Shown here: piece after piece, positions 25,219 to 35,407 of the stretch
How positions within the stretch are numbered: the first letter of the stretch is position 1
Layout of the letters: every line of letters begins with the position of its first letter
Source: Punica granatum
Lineage: Eukaryota; Streptophyta; Magnoliopsida; Myrtales; Lythraceae
Assembly (NCBI RefSeq): GCF_007655135.1
Contig: NC_045133.1
Span: 28,307,845-28,371,844 of the forward strand
Direction of reading: 5' to 3'
Length of the DNA stretch: 64,000 bases
Made by a program: the position numbers and the translations under genes
Notes under the pieces: model-generated
The model's database searches: none
The model's input: the letters and a program-made list of their open reading frames with translations, nothing else
Told to the model about the DNA's origin: nothing

Positions 25219-25777
25219 GGAAGGTATTGATCCCGACATAGCACCGGCGCCTGATGCTTCTCAGCCCAGCGCACCCCCACCACTGCCAGGGGTGCCCAGC
25301 CCTTCAGTTGTGCCTGGTCCTCCTGTCTCGCCAGTCCCTCCTCCTCATCCTTCAGGGGGCCCGAGCCCTTCACATGGGCCTCAACACCCAGGCAGCCCAA
25401 GCCCTGCAGGATGGCCAATCCCTCCCTCGGGTGGGCTGAGCCCATCATCTCCTGGGCCTGAGCACCCAGGCAGCCCAAGCCCTGCAGGCTGGCCCACCCC
25501 TCCCTCTGCTGGGCACAGCCCATCATCACCTGCGCCCGAGCACAACGGCAGTCCAAGCCCTTCAGCTGGGCCTGGACATCCTGGCGAGCCCGGCCCTTCG
25601 GACAGGCCGGGACAGCCACTTGCTCCCAGCCCAGGAGACTGGCCCGGACCTTCAGACGCGCCGAGTCCTTCACACAAGAAGTCAGATGGGCTGGGGCTCA
25701 GACCTTTGTCCTTTGGTTCTAACCTTGCCCTTGTGATGCTGCTCCTTGCTGTTTATTTACAGTTCATCCAACGCTGA
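25219..25777 (+). CDS. Proline-rich, AGP-like exon with GPI-signal-like tail
   Basis: The frame 25220-25777 encodes about 185 residues rich in Pro, Ser, Gly and Ala. SP, AP and PSP dipeptides resemble arabinogalactan-protein glycomodules, and a repeated PGSPSPAGWP...PPSxGxSPSS unit occurs twice, with a third diverged copy. It ends in a hydrophobic tail (NLALVMLLLAVYLQFIQR) preceded by small residues, typical of a GPI-attachment signal. No signal peptide lies upstream: the in-frame ATG at 25202 gives MTDFLREGID, and only 112 bp separate it from the TBL stop. A strong acceptor (TTTTCTCAG, ending 25218) precedes GGAAGG. I infer either a terminal alternative exon of the TBL gene or a stranded fragment of an AGP gene. 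A poly-C run (25840-25862) follows. Confidence 0.55.
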
Positions 25778-26318
25778 TTGATGGATTCATTCAGAGGGAG
25801 GATCGTGGACGGAGTACGAGAAAATATGTAGTCTCTATTCCCCCCCCCCCCCCCCCCCCCCCACCCCGTTCTTTCTTTCTTTTGCTGCTGCAGGACTGGA
25901 CATTTATGTAGTTTTTTGTTGTAGGGTATAAGATTGCTTAATTCGTATTCTTCCATCTGTTAAGGGGGTAGTTTAAGAATTTTAATTGAAATTTCCTTCT
26001 TAATCTTTGGCTAGTTTTATTTTTATTAGTAAATTGACTACTTGGCTCCTTTTGGTCGTAAAAGAATACATTCAGAAGTGCAGTAATGCTTTGTCTTTCG
26101 ACTTCCGAAACTGTTTGCATTCAAAATAGGTAACCTCTACAGCTCATTTTAACAACAAAAATATGCCAAATTTGATAACAAAATTAAAGAATGTCAAATG
26201 TTGGGAGTGGTTGGGGGGGGTGGTTTAATGCCAACACTGCTACCATGAAACGCAAATTCTGGAGAAGGTTTGATGACACTATTCATGGTATTTGCATTAT
26301 ATGTGTTAACAACACTAC
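25778..26318. other. Convergent 3' flanks of TBL2/AGP-like exon and uL13c
   Basis: Non-coding; contains the poly-C tract at 25840-25862 and a short G run near 26214. No gene recognised. Confidence 0.5.
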
Positions 26319-27979
26319 TTATCTCTGCTTCTGTATCCTCTTGTCCCTGATGGGAAGCTCAACTGGCTTCTGGGCTTCGTGGGGATGGTCTGAACCCTTG
26401 TAAACTTTGAGGTGGTTGAATAATGCTCTTCCAAGCTGCAATTAAAGCAAACAAAAGCTCACTTGAATCACCCCCCCGCTAAAAAGCTATATCCAAGCTA
26501 CGCATATCATGAGAAAGGCCTCAAGTAGTTAGCGGCTACATACAACTAACTTTTAACGCAAATATTCCGCAGGCAACACACATTGTCTGCAGGCCCAAAC
26601 TCAACCATTTCCAAAGAATGGGCATGGATATCAGCTTCTTGCAGCAGAATATTTACTTGTTTCTAACCTAGTCACACACTGCAGTGGAACATTGAAGTGT
26701 GAACTTACTGTTGTTTATCCCTCTCCATAATATCTGATCAAACACTAATTTCTAAAGATGCATCATGACACAAGCAAACCAGCGCAATGTACTGCTGTCC
26801 TTCCCTCCTTAATATCGGATCAAACACTAATTTCAAACAATGCATCATAACACAAGCCAAGCAGCGCAGCCTAATGCAAATTTTTACCACTGGCATATAT
26901 ACTAGAGGAAAGGGAAAACTCAGACTAGAGCATATCCAACATAAGACAAGAGATGTCATTCCAACATAAAACCAGAGGGCTCTAGGCCCATGATGATCAA
27001 TAATTAATGAAGAACAGGGACTGGGTATGTGTGCAAAACATGGTAAAATTCGTACTCACCCTTCCTTTGGGCAGCATGCCACGAACAGCATGTTCTATAA
27101 TTCTTTCGGGGATTCTCTGTTGGAGTTGATTGAACGTTTCCACCTTCATACCACCTGGTCTACCCGAATGCCTTCTGTAAAGTTTTTGGGTCCTCTTCTT
27201 ACCAGATACAGCGACCTTTTCAGCGTTCACCTATAGAATTCCAAGAGACAAATGCAAAAATAAGGTAAACTTGTTCCTTAGTAAGGCATACCATCATATT
27301 ATCACCCAGTAGTATTACATAGTATGATATTGTGCAGCATCAACAACGTGTTTGCAGCAATTAAGAAGAATGGGCATTGACATGCTTCAACCCAAAGATT
27401 ATAAAAGGATTGCCGCTGCAATTCACCTACCACAATCACAAAAGCTCCCATGTCCACACTAGGAGTGTATGTAGCCAGATTCTTGCCACGGATATGAATG
27501 GCGATGGTTGAGGCAAGTCTGCCGAGGATTTTGTCGGAAGCATCAACTATATACCAGGGCTTATCGGTATTCACATGGTCTGCAGCTTTAGGGTACCACG
27601 TCTTGTTCCAAATGTCCTGTAAGACAACAATTATACAACAGTTACGAACACTGGATGATTTAACTATATAATTGATTGAATAAAGCCAAAGCTGTAGCTT
27701 GTAATCGATATTCACTGCTTTTCTTTTCATCAAATGTGTCATATAAAATAACAACCGAGATTGCCGAGCCTGACAATCGTTCCGATTACTACAGTATCAA
27801 ATTACAGAACTGGGAGAATTCCAACATTCAAGCTCGTAAGGAGGGGATTCATATTCATGGAACTTGTCACATTTCTCTTCGACAATCAGATGATTCATTT
27901 TAGCTTCACATGCTTAACCGAAAAAACAAACACATACATCTCGTTACGCAACGCGCAGAGAGAGAGATACACAGTTAGG

Positions 27980-28013
<34 letters not shown>

Positions 28014-28266
28014 GTTAATTTACGGGGCCATTGATCTCGGACTCCTCGAACATCCACCTCTGGTCGAGGGGGACGACGGAGAGGTCCTTCTGGCATCGAA
28101 CTTGGAAGCAGCCGCGCTTACTGCTCACAGGGGCGGCAATTGGCTTCGTCAGCGCGAATAGAAATGGAGCCCGGGCGGTGCCTTTACTGGAAAGAGATGG
28201 GGCAAGAGAGGGTCTCTGCGCAGCAAACATAGAGGAAGCAGAAGAAGATGAGCACAGTATCGCCAT
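26319..28266 (-). CDS. RPL13: Plastid 50S ribosomal protein uL13c (L13)
   Basis: Minus-strand exons in transcript order: 28266-28024, 27616-27431, 27230-27060 and 26435-26319. All are phase 0 and give 238 aa. Residues 1 to about 55 are a Ser/Ala-rich chloroplast transit peptide ([20 protein letters not shown]). The mature region begins near [20 protein letters not shown] and carries the L13 signatures [34 protein letters not shown] and [22 protein letters not shown], ending [11 protein letters not shown]. The product assembles into the large subunit of the plastid ribosome. The plastid orthologue in Arabidopsis is embryo-essential (EMB1473). It is divergent from VTE6, with 337 bp between the two ATGs. 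Intron 1 starts with a long CT tract on the coding strand. Confidence 0.93.
27982..28012 (-). repeat. (CT)n tract just inside intron 1 of uL13c
   Basis: GA dinucleotides on the plus strand, hence CT on the transcript strand, begin about 11 bases after the 5' splice site at 28023. Confidence 0.9.
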
Positions 28267-28603
28267 TGATGAATTTTGAAGCTCTCTCTCTCTCTCTATC
28301 TGTCGGTGAGGGTGAGGGTGAGGGTGAGGCTGAGGGTGAGCTCACGCAGCTGCACTGAAACCTCCTCAGTGGGGATGAAATGAAATGGAAGGATAAGAGA
28401 TGCGGAAGAGAGGGAGGGGGGGGGGGGGGGGGTTTGGGTTTCGGGGATCAAACGGGTTTCCATAAACCGGTCGAGAGCGTCCGGACCGGATGCTGAATTT
28501 CCGGGTCAACGAACGACTCCAATCCCCTACGAGCATCTCCATCTACCCTTCCCCAAGCCCAAAGTTTAGTTTACTTCACAGGCACTCATCCAAACCAAAA
28601 GCC
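28267..28603. promoter_or_regulatory. Shared divergent promoter, uL13c and VTE6
   Basis: Only 337 bp lie between the start codons of two nuclear genes for plastid proteins, transcribed away from each other. The interval contains six tandem GGTGAG-type hexamers (28305-28340, one unit GCTGAG), a CT tract (28281-28298) and a G homopolymer (about 28419-28432). A bidirectional promoter is inferred from geometry; no core motif was assigned. Confidence 0.6.
28305..28340 (+). repeat. Hexamer microsatellite (GGTGAG)6
   Basis: Six perfectly phased hexamers, with one C/G change in the fifth. They lie in the probable 5'UTR of uL13c (CTCACC on its strand). Confidence 0.9.
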
Positions 28604-30996
28604 ATGGCTTTGTCAACTCTGCTTCAAATCAGAGCCCCTCCAACGTTCACAGCTCCACAAGTACAACTCCCTCCTCCGCAGTTCCATCGCTCTCCACTCC
28701 TCTGGCAACCCATCTTCCCGAACTCCAGTTCCGTCCCCAGATTCTCCAGAATGCTGCCGGTCTCCAGCTCCCTCTCTGTGGAGGGGGCTGTGTCCGAGGC
28801 GCTTAGCCTCTTTAAATCGTCACCCGCCACCTGGAAGTCCGCCCTCTTCTGCAACATCTTGATCTTCATCGCCGGGTCTCCGATTCTAGTCACTGGGCTT
28901 TCCGCTTCCGGCATCGGGGCTGCCTTCTTGCTGGGCACTCTCACTTGGCGCGCTTTTGGGCCCTCTGGGTTCCTCCTCGTTGCCACCTACTTCGTCTTGG
29001 TAAGATCAATTGACCAAATTGTTTCAGTACGTCATCTGTAGGATCTAGTAGTTCTGCAGGCAATTGGATGTCGAAGCATATGATGCGAAAGGGGATAGCA
29101 TCAAGTTTTTTCTTTTCTTTTCCTTTCCATTTTTTTCCCCCCTTGTTTTTTTTTTTGCATGATTTCGTTTATTCTTAGGATCTTCTGTCCCATAACCAGC
29201 TCCTTCGGTGATCCTTCATGTTTGTTGTTAGTTGAATTGGCCGTCATTCGACTCCGTGCTCCTTTCGCTGTAGATTCAGCAAGCCATGGATTTCTGACAT
29301 CTAGGGGTGTAATATATCACTCAATTGGTTTTTTGCGGGATCTTCTCTTGGTAGTAGGAATTCATCGAACCGTGCATGTTGTCCTGCTAACCTTATGTTC
29401 ATATATATGGTCGGGATCTAACAAATTCAAGACCTTTGAAGGGAACAGTGGCGACAAAAGTGAAAATGGCACAGAAGGAAGCTCAGGGTGTGGCTGAGAA
29501 GAGGAAAGGTAGAAGAGGCCCCGGAAGTGTCATTGGTTCCAGTGCTGCTGGCTGTTTATGCGCTTTTCTTTCTATATTTGGAGTTGGAGGAGCGGCTTTC
29601 TCTCGTCTTTGGCAACTGGGATTTGTCGCGAGCTTTTGTACCAAGTTGAGTGATACGGTCTCCAGTGAGATCGGGAAGGCCTATGGCAAAACAACGTGAG
29701 TTACTTCTCTCCTTGCACTATGAATTGACCCATGATTTTTCGCCATGTGATCTTGCTCCTCCAGATGATCCTGAAGTCACTTAAGATGGGGTTGCCAAGG
29801 GACCGGTTTTAGTCTTTGGATAAGTAACTTCATTCCACTATGAGTACAGGTTCTACAATATGTACACTGCTCATAACCCAACACAATACAAAATATCCCA
29901 ATTCAAATTAAAGCATTTCTTTCAGTTTTAAGCAAGAAGTAGAACAAAGGAATTCAACTCTGCCTCGAACTCTGCAAAAGAGATAACCTTATCTCGACAA
30001 TATAAAAAAACGGTTGTGCATGAGAACTGTCCCAGATTGGGGATAAAGATATTCTCTTAAACTTGCAGCCTGTTTGGTTATTCTGAGTGATGGGGTCTTT
30101 AGTCCCTCTGAGTTCCCGTTGCTGTATGTTCTTGATCAGGTACTTGGTAACAACGTTTAAGGTTGTTCCACGGGGAACAGAGGGAGCAGTCAGCCTCGAG
30201 GGAACTGCTGCTGGACTATTAGCATCCATTTTTTTGGCTATTGCCAGTTACTTATTGGGGGAGGTATAAGCATACGCCATCTTCTCAACATAGCCTGCAA
30301 AAGAAAACGTAGACTCGGTGTCCAGCCCCTAACATATGCAAATTACTTTTGTTCTGCATGTGCTTTGTTTTTCTTGTTTATTGATCAATCGGAACTTCTG
30401 GCCCACCCAAAATGTGTCTGTGTCTCGAATTTTGAGCTACGAAGTGGATCATTTTATCACGGTTCTTTTTGGCTGAAACAGGTAAATGCGCTTGAAGCAA
30501 TTATATGTGTAGTTGCTGCACAGATAGCCAACCTTGGTGAGAGTATCATTGGTGCTGCACTCCAAGATAAGGAAGGGTTTCGATGGGTAAGGAATTGATG
30601 CCTTTCAAAGTCCATCAAATAAACCTTTTTTTCCTTTTATCAGAGTCTAGAGCTTTCATTAACCAAAAAGGGAATATGCATGTTACACTTATCCAAGAAG
30701 ACCATCAAATAAACTTTACTTGAGGAATTTATTGCTGGGGATTTTGTGTTCATGACTCTTGTAAGTGGCAGACTTTGCACATGCGTTATTGTGAGCTATG
30801 TATTTTGAAGTCATAGCCTCTCTTTGGTTTGAAGTTCTTCACAAACTGGTCAATGCAATCCGACTGATTTGTCAATATTTGCTGTGCCCCGTTTCTGCAG
30901 CTCAACAATGATGCTGTCAATGTTATCAACATCACGATGGGCAGCATTTTGGCAGTCTTAATGCAGCAAGCTATCCTCCAGAATTGGCATCTGTGA
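28604..30996 (+). CDS. VTE6: Phytyl-phosphate kinase VTE6, plastid membrane (DUF92)
   Basis: Exons 28604-28999, 29442-29695, 30140-30263, 30482-30586 and 30901-30996 join in frame to 324 aa. The N-terminus (MALSTLLQIRAPPTF) is a Ser/Pro-rich plastid transit peptide. DUF92/TMEM19-type membrane segments follow, with conserved features VKMAQKEAQGVAEKR, GRRGPGSVIGSSAAG, DTVSSEIGKAYGKTTYLVTT, VPRGTEGAVSLEGT and ANLGESIIGA. VTE6 phosphorylates phytyl-phosphate to phytyl-diphosphate in the chloroplast envelope, recycling chlorophyll-derived phytol into tocopherol. An in-frame upstream ATG at 28490 would add 38 residues; the 28604 start gives a more typical transit peptide. Confidence 0.9.
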
Positions 30997-31970
30997 TGTG
31001 AAACTTCTGGACTAGTCGAGGGGGCTGAATGGGAGGACGGACCCATTGCGCATGCAATAGACACGAGATGGCATGGATGACGCTCTGCTTCTCTTCAGCA
31101 AGTTGTTTGCGATACGTAAAAAATTCAGCAGCACAGATTATCGATTCCACTGTCATCCTCGTGGCCATGATGCTCATTCCGTGAATGTGGATAAATAATC
31201 AATTGCAGATGATATGTCCATGGGTTATCATTGTCATATTCGTGACAGGAGGTGAATATATTCTCCATTTTCAGCAAATTGGTGGGTCATGGGTGTGAAT
31301 TTCTCTCACTTGACAAATGATGATTACAGAACCTATTCCCTCATTCAGTATCCCTGTTGTTTATCCTATCCAATTCTACCTCATAATGTTTTCTTTTTCA
31401 GTTCCCTTTGTTTCCCTGCGGAGAGCCATGGTTCATGCATTGTTAGAAACTGTATAGTTTAGAACCGTTATGGAAGGGGGCATCACATTATTCCCAAGAC
31501 AGTAAATCGAGAAATCAAGAGGATTTCACCAAAATAAAAGAAAAGAAGAATCGAGAGATAAACACAGTACATTTATTGTGTTCTTGATTTTCTTCTATTG
31601 GTTCACTATCGAGGCAAAAAGCTACTCTCCTCTGCCCAATTCTCAATCAAGAGTTTCACCGGATGTTTGTATCAACAGTGAAACTAAAACTACCAGCATA
31701 TAATACCCTTCCATGTACACTCCTCAGCTCTTCTAGTAAGTAACCCAACAAGAAAATCCACTTGATCAAGGCAATAAAGCAACATAGCCTATAGCCTGAA
31801 TTATTATTATTATTTTTTCTTTTTCTTTTTTCCTGCACTGATAAATAGCATTCTCCGCGTTTCCTGCCACCCATGGCACGGATAAACGGCTACCAAAGAG
31901 GTCAACATAGAGATGTAGCACAAACTTTGATCTTCTATCCACAGCAAAAACACTTGCAAAGCCCACCAGT
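30997..31970. other. Convergent 3' region, VTE6 and BBX22
   Basis: This is where the 3'UTRs of VTE6 (plus) and the BBX22-like gene (minus) meet. Short ORFs on both strands are unsupported. In recalled Arabidopsis order MSL6 lies between these two genes; nothing like a mechanosensitive channel is visible here. Confidence 0.5.
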
Positions 31971-33938
31971 CTAGGAATGTCGGCGCCTTTTTAATGCATT
32001 CCCACCACGTTGAAACGGCGTGGCATGTTCAGGTAACGAGCAAATGTCCGGTACAGAAACTGCTCCATTGGATATGTGGCGAGGGGTCTTTGGCCAGTAA
32101 AGGCCCGAAGCGGTTGGGGGTGAAGGGATCTGTGGTACTGCCCAGGAATTCTCCGGAACCTGACCTGGGCATTCATCCTCTCCTTCCTCGGAAGTTCTTT
32201 GCATAGAGGAGCAGTCGGAGTCTCCAAGCTTCCCACTGTCAGCCTAAATGAACGATTGGGACACCAAGAACAGTAGATTTCAAAGTTAAAACTCATGGCG
32301 CACCACAAATAACAAGAAAAAGCAGAATCGATAATGAAAAAGGGCAAAGATTTGTTATCCATTTTCAGGATTAGCTTTTTGGCATGCATAGGATCACATG
32401 ATGAACGACTGTAAATCCTAATACACATGCCTGTGCAGGCGTACTGTGTAGGTGTGCCTGAACTGAACACCTCTTTGTAGGCCATATTCTTCTAACTTAC
32501 GAATATGCCTCATTAATGGGATAATTATCCCATGCAGCATGAACAGGCCACTTTTTAGCATTCTGAATCCTAGCAACTTAAAGATATATCAAATAGAAGA
32601 TCCTCCACTAATCCACATATAACTTCGTAGGGAAAGACAGAAATGCTTCCTTTTCTTTAGAGAATGGCATCTCAGAAAGAAGCCACCAGTGGATCAACTT
32701 GTTTACCTACAGTCATTTTCTTAATATACACGAGAATTGAGAAAAATGGAAGCACAGAGGAACTTAACTATCATAGGATGGATACGACACCATGAACTAT
32801 GACAACAAACATTTTCCCGTAAACATAGAACTGCAAAATTTTTACTCATAAAAGAAATGACAATGTAGGGATACTTACCTTGGACGACCCGTTATCCATG
32901 TAACTGTAAGCATGGTTGTACTCAGTAAACCCAAGCAGGTCATCTAGATTCCACTGTTGGATGCTTCCAGCAACAGAACCTCCAGAAAGAGGCACCTTAC
33001 CGGACACAAAATTTCTAGCAGCATCCTGACGCATGGGTAAAGCTCCATTATGGTCACCAGATAAAGGTAACTGGGCTACTCCTTTTGATGCGGAAGTTGA
33101 TTTTGTCTCGGATATCTTTCCACCAGACTGAGAATTAACCGAAGAGGAGGATGGACCAGGCTCAGCAGGATCAAGACCCACTTTGACACCAGTAAGCAGA
33201 AACCTCCGATGAGCAGAGACATAGACATTTGCTGTGTGTATTGCAACATCACATTTCCTGCAGAGCAGAGCTCGATCTTCTAAACAGAAGAAAAACCCAG
33301 CCGCCTCCTGCCATCAATAGGTTAAACAACTATTATTCCCGAACCAATGACAATGAGCAAAATTTAAGCAAGATAGAAGGCATCAATATATTATGGTTAT
33401 ACAGAAGTAGCAAGATCTCCTCTTCCTTGACAAATATAGATATGGAAACAAAACAACAGGTTATCTCTGGCTAAACAATATAAGCTTAGGTATAGATATG
33501 CGAGTGCTCGTGGCTCTGTATATATAACACAACTGGAAAATGGGAATCTTTTGGGCCCCTGATCCATTCCAGCGGTTGACCAAAGCGTTTCTAGATTATT
33601 AGAATACATAATTCAATCAAAAGCCTTACAAGATATTTCATCCATTTGACCCGCCGATCTTGTCCATAAGCAACGTAACAGAAATGGAGCAGAAAGGCGC
33701 CCGCCCCCAGTCTACTTCACTAATTATAGGTATCGTATACTATACTATACTATACCTGACAGATATCGCACTTAGGAATCTGGGAAGAAGAGGTGTAGAG
33801 GGGAACCCTCTGGTGCTTGCTGGCGAGCTTGTTGGCGGCATGGACCTTCTCGTCGCAGGCCCAGCAGAGGGCGGCCTCGTCGGCGCAGCAAAGCACGCTG
33901 GCCTCCACCGCCTCGCACACGTTGCACTGTATCTTCAT
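31971..33938 (-). CDS. BBX22: Double B-box zinc-finger protein, BBX22/LZF1-like
   Basis: Exons in transcript order: 33938-33756, 33307-32879 and 32243-31971, all phase 0, 294 aa. B-box 1 starts at Met1 (CNVCEAVEASVLCCADEAALC ... H) and B-box 2 spans the exon 1/2 junction (CDICQEAAGFFFCLEDRALLC). Then comes a low-complexity Ser-rich middle, QWNLDDLLGF, and a C-terminal block NGSSKADSG ... SWAVPQI, SPPTASGLYWPK and KRRRHS that matches the BBX22 (LZF1/STH3) type rather than BBX24. Such proteins act in the nucleus with HY5 as positive regulators of photomorphogenesis and anthocyanin production, and are COP1 targets. The ATG is the first of the B-box frame; the upstream in-frame codons are not B-box-like. 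A GTTGT-type pentamer repeat lies immediately upstream. Confidence 0.9.
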
Positions 33939-33944
33939 CTCCTG

Positions 33945-33979
33945 AACACAACACAACACAACACAACACAACACAACAC
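33945..33979 (-). repeat. (ACAAC)n pentamer repeat just upstream of the BBX22 ATG
   Basis: About seven ACAAC units on the plus strand (GTTGT on the transcript). They end six bases before a TTCAGGAG that immediately precedes the ATG, so the tract is either 5'UTR or the tail of a 5'UTR intron. Confidence 0.85.
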
Positions 33980-35407
33980 GGGAACGAATTACACCAGCTC
34001 CTCGGCTTGCTAACCACGACACAAATCACTTCGCTCGTCCAAAATTCTGTTATTGGCACTCCACAGAATTCCCACTTTTCCGAGCTGATTGAGCGAGGCG
34101 AGGAAAAGAAGCTGTCGGAAGCTCCAACGGGGATAATCGCAGAGGATGATGAGAAGAAGAAGAAGAAGAAGAAGACGGTAAGAGAAGGGTTTAAGGGGAA
34201 TGGGAGAAGAGAGAGGAAGTGGGACGGGAGAAAGATGATTCTTTTCCTTCATTATTTGTTAATAAATAAATAAATAATTAATTAATTAAATTAAGATTTA
34301 TTTAATTTTATTTTTGGGTAGGGGTGGCGGGGGGAGGGGAGCAGGATATTTTTTTGAGGCTGTGAAGGCCGGATTTGTACACGTGAGCCTTCTGAGCGTT
34401 ACTGTCCTTTCCACAGGAGACCGCCTTGCTGTCAAACCACGAGGGCAAATAAAAATATCCGCCCCCCCCCCCAAAAAACAGATCGAAGGCCCCCACTCAC
34501 TCCCCTCTTCTGACTGGCGTGTTGCCCACGCTCTTCCGGAAGGTAAACATTAGTGGGCTCGGCCATCCGGTCCGGAAGATTATCGTCCATGAATATTAAT
34601 AAATAAATATTTATCAAACCAATAAGATTATTATTCCATCAAATCCAATTATCCTATCTTGTTCTTCGGCGAATTATCCTATTATCTTCTCTCTCATCTT
34701 TTTTTTTGGATGAATTAGGGGATCGAAACCAGCTATTATCCTATCCTTTTGCAATTCATAGTTTTGCCATACTACTATTAGTACAGGACCATATTTATAA
34801 AAAAAAAATAAAAAAAGGGTCAAGAATATCTCTCTCAAGGCTGGTGGATATGAACTTACAATTGGCAGGGAAGAGCCTTTGATTTTTTTTTTTTATGCTA
34901 TATAATAATTTGCTGCCATGGATAGACCATTGGGTAGGATTAGAAGATGGGTACACACGGCATGGGTCGAAGCCTGATCTCTCTTCCTGTCAACATAAGA
35001 GTTTGTTCAACTCAACCCACCACATGACACTCACTGTCACTGGCAGTATTATTATACACGTTACTTTCCTATGGCCATTACTTTCATTTCCTTGACAGAC
35101 TAACGAACATAAAAAAAAAAAATTTATATGGCTGCACGGGTTCTAGAATTTCCAGTACCACCTCCTTCCAACAACATCAATCTTACCGTTTTCGCACAGT
35201 AGTTCGGAATTATGCCCTAATCTTCACCAGATTACTACTCGGTTCAAACAAAGCCCCCGCACTAGTGATCTTCAGCTTCTCAAAGTTGGCTCAACATAGA
35301 AAGAGCAACTCTTCTCGAGACAAAAAGGCCAGGCTTCTCCTGATCTAAACTGCAAATGCAAACCTGTACAAACAATCTTCTACGCCGATCCTGCTGATTG
35401 TTCTAAT
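33980..35407. other. BBX22 upstream region and NADK3 3' flank
   Basis: Upstream of the minus-strand BBX22 gene and downstream of the minus-strand NADK3 gene. There is an (AAG)n tract at about 34153-34175 (CTT on the BBX22 strand, probable 5'UTR) and homopolymer runs at 34460-34470 and 34799-34816. No coding sequence recognised. Confidence 0.5.

Noticed and set aside
25215..25677. Long minus-strand ORFs opposite the proline-rich exon
   Set aside because: They are mirror frames of a GC-rich repetitive sequence; no domain, start context or splice logic supports them.
25202..25777. An independent AGP gene starting at the ATG at 25202
   Set aside because: No signal peptide (MTDFLREGID...) and only 112 bp from the TBL stop; kept instead as a possible terminal exon.
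29159..29497. A 112-codon ORF in VTE6 intron 1
   Set aside because: It overlaps the start of exon 2 in the wrong frame and the rest is intronic T-rich sequence.
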